Assembly: GCA_045589455.1 (NCBI GenBank)
Contig: JAZNPC010000066.1
Span: 1 to 64,000 of the forward strand
DNA from: RGIG990 sp045589455
Lineage (GTDB): Bacteria; Verrucomicrobiota; Kiritimatiellia; RFP12; UBA3636
Direction: 5' to 3'
Length of the DNA: 64,000 nt
Below the pieces are notes generated by a model. It searched no databases and was not told the origin of the DNA. It was given only the letters and a program-made list of their open reading frames with translations. The translations under genes were made by a program, and so were the position numbers. Position 1 is the first letter of the stretch, and each line of letters begins with the position of its first letter. Shown here one piece after another: positions 9,410 through 17,612 of the stretch.

Positions 9410-9437
9410 TTGCTTATAGCATTACTAGCAAATATTG

Positions 9438-9484
9438 ATGGCGGTGGTGAGCATAGGGCTTCGCCGCCGCCATTCGCTTTTGAT
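9438..9484 (+). terminator. Probable serS terminator
   Basis: A 13-bp stem with three G-U pairs (9438-9450 with 9461-9473) closes a 10-base loop. The T-tract that follows (CGCTTTTGATT) is short and interrupted, so termination may be partial. Confidence 0.5.
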
Positions 9485-9525
9485 TAGGTAATAGGTTATA
9501 GGGAATAACGAATAGATTAGGTAAA
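9484..9525. repeat. Degenerate 'TAGGTAATAGG' tract
   Basis: The segment between the serS hairpin and prfB is a low-complexity string of imperfect units TTAGGTAA, TAGGTTATA, GGGAATAA, CGAATAGA, TTAGGTAA. It has no coding content. Its role is unknown. Confidence 0.5.
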
Positions 9526-9583
9526 GATAAAATATATTTGTGTTTTATCTAGATTGTTTTAAAACCGATTTTTGCTTTATACG

Positions 9584-10753
9584 ATGATTGAAATAGAAGT
9601 ATTAGAAAATAGAATTGCCGCACTTAAAAAGGGCGTTACAGAAATGCTTGTCTATCTTGAGATAGAGAAGCGTCGCAAGATACTTTCTGCACTTGAAGAA
9701 GAGGCAGCCTCTCCTGAATTTTGGAACAATCAGGCAAAGGCAAAAGAGAATATTGATGCCTCCAATGTGCAGAAGGCTGTGCTAAGACCGTATGCAGAGC
9801 TTGAGGGCTTTGTTTCTGATGCTTCTGTAATGCTAGAACTAGCAGAACTAGAAGAGAGCGAAGCAGCAAAGGAAGCAGCTTATACTGAGGTAGAGGAGAT
9901 CCTAAATAAAGGCGAGCAAGCCTATGAAAGGCTTAAGCTTCAGTCCTTGTTAACTGGTCCTCTAGATCGTAGCAATGCATATCTTTCTCTTCATGCTGGT
10001 GCCGGTGGTACAGAATCCTGCGATTGGGCAAGTATGCTTATGCGCATGTATCAGCGCTATTGCGAGAATGTGGGCTACACCGTTGAGGTGGTAGATATGT
10101 CACCAGGTGAAGAGGCAGGTATCAATGCCTGCACACTTTATATTCAAGGTCCCAATGCATATGGCTTTATGAAGGCAGAGCGTGGCGTACATCGCTTAGT
10201 GCGCATTAGTCCTTTCGACTCCAATAGCCGCCGCCACACATCCTTTGTTTCATGCGATGTTATTGCTGAGCTAAATGATGATATCGATGTTGATATCAAG
10301 GAAGAGGATTTGGAGGTATCTACCTTCCGTGCAGGTGGTGCCGGTGGTCAGCATGTTAATAAGACCGACTCTGCAATTCGAATTCGCCACATCCCAACAG
10401 GTATTGTTGTTTCCTGCCAGGCAGAGCGCTCCCAGCATAAGAATCGCGCCAAGGCAATGAGCGTTCTTAAGGCTAAGATTTATGAATTAGAGCAGGATAA
10501 GAAGCGTGAGGCTATGGAGAAGTTCTATGGCGATAAGGGTGCCATTGCTTGGGGTAGCCAAATCCGCTCCTACGTTCTCCAGCCATACACAATGGCAAAG
10601 GATTTGCGCACTGGTATTCAGACAGGTAATACACAGGCCGTACTTGATGGTGATATTGGTAAATTCATTGAAGGCTGGCTAAAGTGGAAGAGTGCTGGTG
10701 GTGTTCCTGTAAAGGGTAATGCAGCAGCAGATGACGATGATTTAGGAGACTAA
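9584..10753 (+). CDS. prfB: Peptide chain release factor 2 without frameshift site
   Basis: RF2 reads UGA and UAA stop codons and triggers peptide release. The 389-residue protein carries the stop-codon-recognition tripeptide SPF at 209-211 and the catalytic GGQ at 254-256, close to the E. coli positions. Translation from ATG 9584 gives the usual N-terminus; a TTG at 9572 is in frame but less likely. In many bacteria prfB needs a programmed +1 frameshift at a CTTTGA site. Here the corresponding stretch reads TATCTTGAGATA and the frame stays open, so autoregulation by frameshifting is absent. A YicC gene follows after three bases, its AGGAG overlapping the prfB end. Confidence 0.95.
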   Translation: MIEIEVLENRIAALKKGVTEMLVYLEIEKRRKILSALEEEAASPEFWNNQAKAKENIDASNVQKAVLRPYAELEGFVSDASVMLELAELEESEAAKEAAYTEVEEILNKGEQAYERLKLQSLLTGPLDRSNAYLSLHAGAGGTESCDWASMLMRMYQRYCENVGYTVEVVDMSPGEEAGINACTLYIQGPNAYGFMKAERGVHRLVRISPFDSNSRRHTSFVSCDVIAELNDDIDVDIKEEDLEVSTFRAGGAGGQHVNKTDSAIRIRHIPTGIVVSCQAERSQHKNRAKAMSVLKAKIYELEQDKKREAMEKFYGDKGAIAWGSQIRSYVLQPYTMAKDLRTGIQTGNTQAVLDGDIGKFIEGWLKWKSAGGVPVKGNAAADDDDLGD

Positions 10754-10756
10754 TTT

Positions 10757-11635
10757 ATGGCTTATAATAGTATGACGGGCTTTGGCTCAGGTACCGCTAC
10801 TGGAGAAGGGTTTGTGGTCACAGTAGAGCTATCCTCTGTAAACCGTAAGCAACTTGATTTGTCAATCTCTATGCCTTCCGCATATACAGCTCTTGAGGGC
10901 GTATGTAAGGATATCCTAAAGGATGCTTTTTTGCGTGGTCGCATAAATTGTAAGGTCCAGGTGCAGCAGCTTTCTAATGCTGCTAATACCGTAGATGTTC
11001 CAGAGGAGTTTGTTGCATACCTTAATGGTTTAAGGCAAACCGCTGCAAAGCTTGGTGTTAAAGACGATATAACTCTTTCCACAATTGTAAAAAGCCCAGT
11101 TCTTGCAAATATGCTTTCTCCTGCAATAAAGACAGAGGAGGTAGAGCCAGTGCTTCGTGAAGCAACTAAGCAAGCTGCATCTGCGCTTCAGCAGATGCGT
11201 GAGACAGAGGGTGCTTCTCTAGCAAAGGATCTTTTAGCTCGAGTTGCTGAATTAGAGCAGTGCAGGGGAGAAATTGTGCGTCTTGCACCTACAGTGCCAC
11301 AGCTTTATAAAGAGCAGCTATTAAAGCGTCTTAAGGAGCTAGAGGTAGAGGTTGCTGTTGACGATGCTTCCTTAGCTCGTGAGCTAGCATTTTTTGCGGA
11401 TCGCTGTGATATTTCTGAAGAATATACACGCCTTTCAACTCATTTTGCTCACTTTGCAAAGCTACTTGATGCAGTCGAGCCAGCAGGCCGCAAGCTAGAT
11501 TTTCTTTGTCAAGAGATGAATCGCGAGATAAATACTATTGGCTCTAAGGCAAATAATTCAGATATTTCTCTTATAGTGATTGATATGAAATCAAAGCTAG
11601 AGGCGATTCGCGAGCAGGTACAAAACCTAGAATAA
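10757..11635 (+). CDS. yicC: YicC family endoribonuclease-like protein
   Basis: The 292-residue sequence opens with MAYNSMTGFGSGT, the hallmark of the YicC family, and closes with the conserved DUF1732 block (RKLDFLCQEMNREINTIGSKAN, then IVIDMKSKLEAIREQVQNLE). E. coli YicC has been described as an endoribonuclease acting on small RNAs and mRNAs in stress responses; the same activity here is inferred from family. In many genomes yicC precedes gmk and rpoZ. Here a cytidylate-kinase-like gene with its own promoter comes next. It is almost certainly co-transcribed with prfB, only three bases upstream. Confidence 0.92.
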   Translation: MAYNSMTGFGSGTATGEGFVVTVELSSVNRKQLDLSISMPSAYTALEGVCKDILKDAFLRGRINCKVQVQQLSNAANTVDVPEEFVAYLNGLRQTAAKLGVKDDITLSTIVKSPVLANMLSPAIKTEEVEPVLREATKQAASALQQMRETEGASLAKDLLARVAELEQCRGEIVRLAPTVPQLYKEQLLKRLKELEVEVAVDDASLARELAFFADRCDISEEYTRLSTHFAHFAKLLDAVEPAGRKLDFLCQEMNREINTIGSKANNSDISLIVIDMKSKLEAIREQVQNLE

Positions 11636-11694
11636 ATGTAAATTAAAATTTGTTATATACATTTGTTTGTGTTTATTTTATATCCAAGTTTTTA

Positions 11695-11724
11695 TTGACT
11701 TTTCTTCGAAATTATTTGATAATT
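11695..11724 (+). promoter_or_regulatory. Promoter of the cytidylate-kinase-like gene
   Basis: TTGACT (11695-11700) and GATAAT (11719-11724) are spaced by 18 bases, about 60 bases before the start at 11786. A palindrome TATGCTTTAAGCATA (11754-11768) lies between promoter and ribosome-binding site; it could be an operator or a small RNA hairpin. Confidence 0.5.
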
Positions 11725-11785
11725 TTGGTAGTGGAAAACATTTATTACTATGTATGCTTTTAAGCATAAAAAAAAGGAGGAAGCT

Positions 11786-12391
11786 ATGGATAAAAAATAT
11801 ATTTTTACTATAGGTCGTCAATTTGGTAGTGGTGGAATCGCAGTAGGAAGAGCGTTGTCAGAAAAGCTAGGAATTCCATTTTATGACTCAGAGATATTAA
11901 CGCGAGTGGCACAAGAATCTGGATTCTGTGAAGAGGTGCTTAAGACGCATGATGAAAAGCCAGCTCAAAGCGTTTTTTATTCAACATGGTCTTCTCCTTT
12001 TCATAGCACAGAGCTTCCTCTAGGATTAAAGGTTTTTCTTGCCCAGTTTAATGTTATAAAGAAAATCTCTGAAGAGGGGCCTTGCGTTATCGTTGGCCGT
12101 TGTGCAGACTATGTTTTAAAGGATTTAGATAATGTAGTTAAAACCTTTATTTATTCTGCTCCTGAGACAAGAATTAAGAACTTAGTAGAGAAGCTAAATG
12201 TTACCGAAAAGCAAGCTCGTAGCATGATGCATAAGGCAGATAAAACACGTACTGCATACTATAACTACTTCACAGAGAAAGAGTGGGGAAAACCAGAATC
12301 ATATGATTTAATGATTGATACAACTCTAATCTCTGCAGAGGGTGCAGCAGATATAATTATCGCATATTCTAAAGCAAGAGATAGTAAATAG
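11786..12391 (+). CDS. Cytidylate kinase-like family protein
   Basis: A 201-residue P-loop protein of the AAA_26/Cytidylate_kin2 family. The N-terminal motif ITIGRQFGSGGIAVGRALSEKL is read here as IFTIGRQFGSGG (residues 5-16), with the downstream IVGRCADYVL typical of the family. These proteins are annotated as (d)CMP kinase-like, but their substrate is often unproven and many occur beside a true cmk. AAAGGAGG lies 5 bases before ATG 11786, which decides the start; the open frame reaches back to 11750. It stands alone with its own promoter. Confidence 0.85.
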   Translation: MDKKYIFTIGRQFGSGGIAVGRALSEKLGIPFYDSEILTRVAQESGFCEEVLKTHDEKPAQSVFYSTWSSPFHSTELPLGLKVFLAQFNVIKKISEEGPCVIVGRCADYVLKDLDNVVKTFIYSAPETRIKNLVEKLNVTEKQARSMMHKADKTRTAYYNYFTEKEWGKPESYDLMIDTTLISAEGAADIIIAYSKARDSK

Positions 12392-12424
12392 TTGAATTTG
12401 TTGTTTTTCTAGAGCCTTTTTAAC

Positions 12425-12452
12425 TTGATACTAGCAGTTAAATAATGATAAA
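12425..12452 (+). promoter_or_regulatory. Possible promoter of the Gfo/Idh gene
   Basis: TTGATA (12425-12430) and GATAAA (12447-12452) are 16 bases apart, about 68 bases upstream of ATG 12520. The match is moderate. Confidence 0.35.
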
Positions 12453-12519
12453 ATTTTGCTAAATAAAGGTTAAATTTTATTTTGTCGATTTTTACAATCA
12501 ACATTTGAAAGGAATAATA

Positions 12520-13617
12520 ATGAAAAAATACAAGGTTGGTATTATCGGTTGTGGTGGTATTGCTAATTGGTGCCATTCTCCATTCTACAAAGAAGATGAG
12601 CGCGTAGAAGTTGTTGCAGTTTGTGATATTATCCTAGAGCGTGCAGAGAAATTTGCTGCAGATCATTTCCCAGGTGCAGAGGCTATCAAGGATTATAAGA
12701 AGCTATTGGCTCGTAAGGATATTGATTATGTTGATATCTGCACACCTAACTATCTACATAGCGAGATAGCTATTGCTGCATTTAAGGCAGGCAAGCACGT
12801 ATTCTGCGAGAAGCCAGATGCTGTTTCTCCAGATAAGGCAATTGCAATGAAGGCAGCTGCTGATAAGGCAGGCAAGCGCCTAATGATTATGCGCAACAAT
12901 CGTTTCACAGATCCTTCTGCTTATGCTAAGAAGTTTATTGAAGCAGGCAATATGGGTAAGATTTACGCAGGTCGTTGCGCATGGCAGCGTCGCCGTGGTA
13001 TCCCAGGTGCTGGCGGTTGGTTCACAACAAAGAAGCAGTCTGGCGGTGGTCCTCTAATTGACCTTGGCGTACACATGATTGACCTTGCTATTTGGTTGAT
13101 GGGTAACCCAACACCAGTTTCTGTATCTGGAAATTGCTTCAGAGAGTTTGCTGATTCCACAGTTTCTGACTCCGATAATAGCAAGTTTGGTGACGCAAAA
13201 GCAGGTGGTACTTTTGACGTAGAAGACTTGGCAATGGGTCTAATTCGTTTTGACAATGGTGCAGTTCTTCAGATTGAATTTAGCTGGGCATCAAATGTTA
13301 AGAAGGAGCAACGCTTTGTTGAGCTACGCGGTACAAAGGCTGGTCTAAATTGGTTGAATGGTGATGAGCTAGAAATCTATGGCGAGGACAATGGCCAGCT
13401 AACAGATTTCCGTCTAGCAGGCAACCTAAAGGATGATGGTCATCGCCGCAATCTATCACACTTTGTTGATGTGCTTGATGGCAAGGCAAAGCCATGCTTT
13501 GAGCCAATTCAAGGTATCAATATGATTAAGATTCTTGATGCTATGTACAAGTCTGCAAAGACAGGTGCAGAGGTTCGTTTGACTCAGCCAAAGGCAAAAG
13601 CTAAGGCTAAGAAATAA
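12520..13617 (+). CDS. Gfo/Idh/MocA family oxidoreductase
   Basis: A 365-residue NAD(P)-dependent sugar oxidoreductase. The Rossmann motif is VGIIGCGGIANWCH (about 5-18), the conserved EKP is in HVFCEKPDAV, and the GGGPLIDLGVHMIDLAIW stretch carries the catalytic His region. The family oxidises or reduces sugars, inositols and their derivatives; the substrate cannot be read from sequence. AAAGGA ahead of ATG 12520 sets the start; a TTG at 12505 is in frame but lies within the ribosome-binding site region. The C-terminus ends in an unusual lysine/alanine tail, PKAKAKAKK. The ThuA-like gene follows after 35 bases, a pairing common in PVC bacteria, so they probably share one sugar pathway. Confidence 0.93.
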   Translation: MKKYKVGIIGCGGIANWCHSPFYKEDERVEVVAVCDIILERAEKFAADHFPGAEAIKDYKKLLARKDIDYVDICTPNYLHSEIAIAAFKAGKHVFCEKPDAVSPDKAIAMKAAADKAGKRLMIMRNNRFTDPSAYAKKFIEAGNMGKIYAGRCAWQRRRGIPGAGGWFTTKKQSGGGPLIDLGVHMIDLAIWLMGNPTPVSVSGNCFREFADSTVSDSDNSKFGDAKAGGTFDVEDLAMGLIRFDNGAVLQIEFSWASNVKKEQRFVELRGTKAGLNWLNGDELEIYGEDNGQLTDFRLAGNLKDDGHRRNLSHFVDVLDGKAKPCFEPIQGINMIKILDAMYKSAKTGAEVRLTQPKAKAKAKK

Positions 13618-13652
13618 TTTTGCAAAACAAATATAGTAAAGGAAAATACAAT

Positions 13653-14444
13653 ATGGCAATTAAAGTAACCGTATGGAATGAATATGTACATGAGGTTGGC
13701 GATAGCGCAGCAGCAAAGTACATTCGTCAGTTCTATCCTAATGGCATTCACAATGCAATTAAGGAAAATATTGCAGCAGATGATTTAGAGATTCGTGCTG
13801 TTTCTCTACAGGATCCAGAGCAGGGTCTTCCAGAGGACGTTCTAAAGAATACAGACGTTTTGATTTGGTGGGGTCACTGCGCTCATCACCAGGTTGAGGA
13901 TGCATTGGTTGATCGTATTCAGCAGCGCATTCTTGAGGGTATGGGCCTAATCGTTCTACACTCTGGTCACTACTCAAAGATCTTCAAGCGCATGATGGGT
14001 ACAAGCTGCTCACTACGCTGGCGCGAGATTGGTGAGAAGGAGCGTGTATGGGTTGTTGATAAGCAGCATCCTATCACTCAGGGTCTACCTGATAGCATTG
14101 TAATTCCAAATACAGAGATGTATGGCGAGCCATTTGGTATTCCAAATGATGCACACGATGTATTTATCTCATGGTATGAGGGTGGTAATGTATTCCGTAG
14201 CGGTGTAACATTCCAGCGTGGTGCAGGTAAGATTTTCTACTTCTCACCTGGTCACGAGACATTCCCAATCTACAATAATCCTGATGTGGCAAAGGTTATC
14301 CAGAATGCTTGCCGCTGGGCAGCAGCAACTCTTCCACCTCAGAAGACAAATTGCTGGGATTGCGATCCTCCAACAGAGACAGTTACAACAGTTAACCCTC
14401 TAAAGCAGTTGGATACAAAGGACCTTCACGAGAAGGCTGAATAA
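13653..14444 (+). CDS. ThuA-like sugar-utilisation protein
   Basis: The 263-residue protein belongs to the ThuA family (class I glutamine-amidotransferase-like fold), named after a Rhizobium trehalose-utilisation protein. Recognisable parts are TDVLIWWGHCAHHQV (about 70-84), GMGLIVLHSGHYSKIF, and the closing GRIFYFSPGHE-type motif, here KIFYFSPGHETFP, followed by NACRWA. The biochemical reaction of the family is not settled. It has no signal peptide. AAAGGAAAA precedes ATG 13653; the frame is open from a TTG at 13620. It follows the Gfo/Idh gene and ends at a bidirectional terminator, so the two probably form one operon. Confidence 0.9.
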   Translation: MAIKVTVWNEYVHEVGDSAAAKYIRQFYPNGIHNAIKENIAADDLEIRAVSLQDPEQGLPEDVLKNTDVLIWWGHCAHHQVEDALVDRIQQRILEGMGLIVLHSGHYSKIFKRMMGTSCSLRWREIGEKERVWVVDKQHPITQGLPDSIVIPNTEMYGEPFGIPNDAHDVFISWYEGGNVFRSGVTFQRGAGKIFYFSPGHETFPIYNNPDVAKVIQNACRWAAATLPPQKTNCWDCDPPTETVTTVNPLKQLDTKDLHEKAE

Positions 14445-14452
14445 TTCAACAA

Positions 14453-14486
14453 AAAAAGAGCGTGGGCATCAGCCCACGCTCTTTTT
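14453..14486. terminator. Bidirectional terminator between convergent operons
   Basis: A perfect 15-bp stem AAAAAGAGCGTGGGC / GCCCACGCTCTTTTT with an ATCA loop. It has T tracts on both strands, so it ends the ThuA operon from the left and the glycan operon from the right. Its right arm touches the stop codon of the minus-strand glycosyltransferase. Confidence 0.92.
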
Positions 14487-15495
14487 ATTTATGTAGTAGT
14501 TCATAAACCCATCTAAATGGCTTTGTAAGTGCCATTCCAAGTCTATAGGAAAAAGATTTTTCAATGATAGCCATTCTTTCCGCGTTTGTTAGGCATAATA
14601 TAAGCTGTAATAAATGTTGTTGCTCAAAAGGAAGTGCTTTAAGCTTATCTTGTTCAGCTTGGCTAAGCGAGTAATAGTCACTAGTGAGATTGTATGCTAT
14701 TGCGGAAATAAACTCCATTGTTGTTTTAAGAGTGGCGCCAGAAATTTGTTTTTCCTTTGATAGTTCTAGAATGCGTGAGATTGCGGTTAGTTTGCCAATT
14801 ACATGCTTGCTATTCTTTTCACAAGTTGTGATTGACCCATAATGGAATCTACGAAGATAAAATTGGTTTGGTATTTTGGTTACACGTTGAGCTACTAAAA
14901 TTGCCTCATAATAGTATGGCTCATCCTCGTGTAGAATGCCTTGAATAAATTTTATATTGTTCTCTTTGAGTAATTTTGTTCTAAATAGTTTTAACGGAGA
15001 TGTTCCAATATGATTGTTATACTTGAATGACTCTATTAAGAAATCAGGCCCTGTCATTGTTTTTGTCAATGGAGTAGGACATAAACTATAGATGTCTTTT
15101 TGGGTTGTTGTAAACCCTTTTTCGCAAAAAGATTTTCCGCAAAAAACAAGCATATCTAGTTGCTCTGATGACGCTTTATCATATAGTTGTTGAATAGCAT
15201 CAATTTCTAGATAATCATCACTATCTAAAAACGTAACATATTCTCCACTAGTGGCTTCCATGCCCGCATTCCTAGCACTACTTAAGCCACCATTTTCTTT
15301 TGTTATTATAATTACACGAGAATCCTTGCTAGCATATTCCCTTAATATTTCTGGAGAAGAATCAGTAGAACCATCATCAACGCAAATAATCTCAATATTA
15401 GAAAAGGTTTGATTTATTATTGAATCTAAGCATTCACGAAGATATTTTTCAACATTATATACTGGAATAATTACTGAAACTAAAGGTGATGGCAT
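14485..15495 (-). CDS. Glycosyltransferase family 2
   Basis: A 336-residue GT-A fold transferase. The N-terminus SVIIPVYNVEKYLRECLDSI is the standard GT2 start; the DDGSTDSS and the metal-binding SDDYLEID (DxD-type) follow, with HEDEPYYYEAILVA as the later acidic motif. It transfers a sugar from a nucleotide donor onto a growing glycan at the inner face of the membrane. The C-terminus SYRLGMALTKPFRWVYELLHK is amphipathic and nearly repeats the end of the GT2 protein at 19488-20666, suggesting a shared membrane-docking tail. It is the last gene of the minus-strand operon, 42 bases after the fucosyltransferase-like gene. Donor and acceptor are unknown. Confidence 0.9.
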   Translation of the reverse strand: MPSPLVSVIIPVYNVEKYLRECLDSIINQTFSNIEIICVDDGSTDSSPEILREYASKDSRVIIITKENGGLSSARNAGMEATSGEYVTFLDSDDYLEIDAIQQLYDKASSEQLDMLVFCGKSFCEKGFTTTQKDIYSLCPTPLTKTMTGPDFLIESFKYNNHIGTSPLKLFRTKLLKENNIKFIQGILHEDEPYYYEAILVAQRVTKIPNQFYLRRFHYGSITTCEKNSKHVIGKLTAISRILELSKEKQISGATLKTTMEFISAIAYNLTSDYYSLSQAEQDKLKALPFEQQHLLQLILCLTNAERMAIIEKSFSYRLGMALTKPFRWVYELLHK

Positions 15496-15537
15496 AGTGT
15501 TTCCCTTGTGTTTAATTCGGGTGAAAATAACAAACCA

Positions 15538-16470
15538 TTAAGATAATGCTTTGCGTGGAGTCACCTCTTGTTTGTTTTTTTCTATAAAAAGCTCTATTTC
15601 GCCTAACTCTCTAGGAGAAACTAAAATTTTACCTTCATTATGGTTTAGCATATTTGCATAATGAGCAAAGCCTCCCTGAGAAGCAACAAAGTGTTTGCAA
15701 TATGACAATAAGGCTAAATCCATATAACCCTTGTCAGAGCCATTGTGTGCAATAATTTTGAACTTGTTCTTATAGTTAGTTAATTTTGGAAAGATATTTT
15801 TCTCTACCCAGTCTGGTTCATCAGAGAAAAAATAAAACGTTGCAGAAGAATTTTCCCCCAAGAAATACTCTATGGCGTTAATAAAATATTCTACAGGGCA
15901 AACCCTCCAATTGTGTCTTGATGTTGACATGTCTCCACGCCTTACATGGATACCAACAGGGAATTCGTCTTGCTTGATCTCATTTGCAACTTCTTTGCTT
16001 TTGTTATCTAAAATAGATATAGGAATAGAATAGTCAAAAGGGAGAAGGGATTTGTTATACGACGGATAATAATAACCAAAATATTTTGGTAGTTCGGCAT
16101 TTATAAATAATTGATCGCCTACTTCAGAATAAGGGAAGTGTTTCTTGAAATAGTTAACTCTAAAGTTACTTGCCTTTTTAAATTTGATTTTAGGGAAAGC
16201 TTTTATTAAATCAAAGTTTCTTACAAATCTACCATCAATATCTTTGCCGCATCTCTCAAACCATGTAATATCGTATTTAACAGATATACCTTTTGCCATT
16301 AAAGCTTCACCAATTCTCCATTGATGAATTTGTGAGCAAATACCTCCGTCTATCATAATAACGGCCTGCTTTGGATTAATCTTTAATGATATTCTAATGA
16401 GAATTTTTGAAGAAAGATCAATTAACTTGTCAAATTGATGTTTTATGAAAGAAAACATTTTTCTTATCAT
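15538..16470 (-). CDS. GT11-like alpha-1,2-fucosyltransferase
   Basis: This 310-residue protein shows the GT11 hallmark HVRRGDM (the GDP-fucose-binding HxRRxD motif), preceded by a GGICSQIHQWRIGEAL segment equivalent to the family's N-terminal glycine/glutamine motif, and ends with SYCKHFVASQGGFAHYANML as in alpha-1,2-fucosyltransferases. It would add fucose, or a related deoxysugar, to the surface glycan. The start at 16470 is chosen because GGAG precedes that ATG and because it overlaps the radical SAM stop codon as ATGA; a TTG further upstream (16482) is in frame. Identity is by motif, with linkage unproven. Confidence 0.75.
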   Translation of the reverse strand: MIRKMFSFIKHQFDKLIDLSSKILIRISLKINPKQAVIMIDGGICSQIHQWRIGEALMAKGISVKYDITWFERCGKDIDGRFVRNFDLIKAFPKIKFKKASNFRVNYFKKHFPYSEVGDQLFINAELPKYFGYYYPSYNKSLLPFDYSIPISILDNKSKEVANEIKQDEFPVGIHVRRGDMSTSRHNWRVCPVEYFINAIEYFLGENSSATFYFFSDEPDWVEKNIFPKLTNYKNKFKIIAHNGSDKGYMDLALLSYCKHFVASQGGFAHYANMLNHNEGKILVSPRELGEIELFIEKNKQEVTPRKALS

Positions 16471-17612
16471 TTTTGTCTCCAAAATTTCAATTTATTCAAA
16501 ATAAAACCACGTTTTTCGCCTTTTGATAGCTTAGCAATAATAGCATAAATATAGTATTTAATGGTTTTCTTTGCGAATTGCTTTTCAATCTTTTTCTCTT
16601 TTGATTCTTCAAATGGAGTATTGTTTTCACTCAAACGTTGGCTGAAAATATTCATGAATTCGGGCTTCAACCAGTGACTGCCATCATTACATATTCTATC
16701 CCTTAGTTCAACATATCGTGGAGCAGGGAAGTCAACAATATCTCCCAAAGTCAAAAAAGTATGATTATTCCAGCAGTGTGGATTAGGACAATGACAAGCT
16801 ACAGGGAAAGAACAAATTGGAGATTTTATGTCATTAAAAACATTTTGAATTGAAGGACAACCATAGCATGCTGCTAATGCTCCAGAGCCAAAGTCTATTG
16901 TATATGACCAATGGCCAGCATAGCAGAATTCTTTTCTTTTTTTCTCAAATAAAGGTAGTTTGAATTCAAACATAGGAGAATCAAATTCGCCCCATATGTT
17001 TATATATTCTTCTTCGGAATATTTAGATAATCTAGGGATTGTTGGCTTTGATTCGTCTCTAGCTATTGTCAAATGGCATAAAGCGCCAAAATTGTTTAAG
17101 CAAAAGTCTTTTATGTCTGCTATATGTGAAATTAATTCATCAACAACAGTTAACTCAACTGTAAAGGACGCTGGGCTTTGCTTTACTTTATTAACAGCTT
17201 CTACATATTTGTCCATTAGATTTAGGCGTTTTAGCTCCAAATATTGTAGTGAAAACTTAAAAAACAGCCTTTTTAATAAATCTTTATTTAGTGATAAAAT
17301 TTCATCAATACGTTTTGTAACAGTTCCATTTGTTACAATCATCACATAATGCCCCTCTTCTAATAAACAGCGAACAATATCCGTCATTTCAGGAGGTAAC
17401 AAGGTCTCTCCACCAGCGCAAAGATTTATTAGACATGTTCCTCCCATGCGTTTTTTAGACAAAGCCTTTGCAATATGTTCTGGGGAATATTTAAACTTAG
17501 GAAGGGCCTCTCCCCATAATCCTTTTTGCGTAATATAGCAATAATTACAGCGCAAATTGCAGGTGTGAACAGGTATAGAACACTCTAGAAATTTAACAAT
17601 TTTATCACTCAT
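16467..17612 (-). CDS. Radical SAM protein in glycan operon
   Basis: A 381-residue radical SAM enzyme. The iron-sulfur motif CNLRCNYC uses cysteines 18, 22 and 25, followed by Y26, and the SAM-binding GGETLL comes at about 68. A second cysteine-rich region (FCYAGHW, ACYGCPS, CSFPVACHCPNPHCW) looks like an auxiliary-cluster or SPASM-like region. Radical SAM enzymes create 5'-deoxyadenosyl radicals; in this setting it might modify a sugar or a peptide, but the substrate is unknown. The ATG at 17612 follows GAGGATAGAG and overlaps the previous gene by eight bases, while its stop codon overlaps the next start. It is tightly coupled inside the operon. Confidence 0.85.
   Translation of the reverse strand: MSDKIVKFLECSIPVHTCNLRCNYCYITQKGLWGEALPKFKYSPEHIAKALSKKRMGGTCLINLCAGGETLLPPEMTDIVRCLLEEGHYVMIVTNGTVTKRIDEILSLNKDLLKRLFFKFSLQYLELKRLNLMDKYVEAVNKVKQSPASFTVELTVVDELISHIADIKDFCLNNFGALCHLTIARDESKPTIPRLSKYSEEEYINIWGEFDSPMFEFKLPLFEKKRKEFCYAGHWSYTIDFGSGALAACYGCPSIQNVFNDIKSPICSFPVACHCPNPHCWNNHTFLTLGDIVDFPAPRYVELRDRICNDGSHWLKPEFMNIFSQRLSENNTPFEESKEKKIEKQFAKKTIKYYIYAIIAKLSKGEKRGFILNKLKFWRQK

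Noticed and set aside
9584..9700. Programmed frameshift in prfB
   Set aside because: There is no in-frame UGA at the expected position and the frame is continuous.
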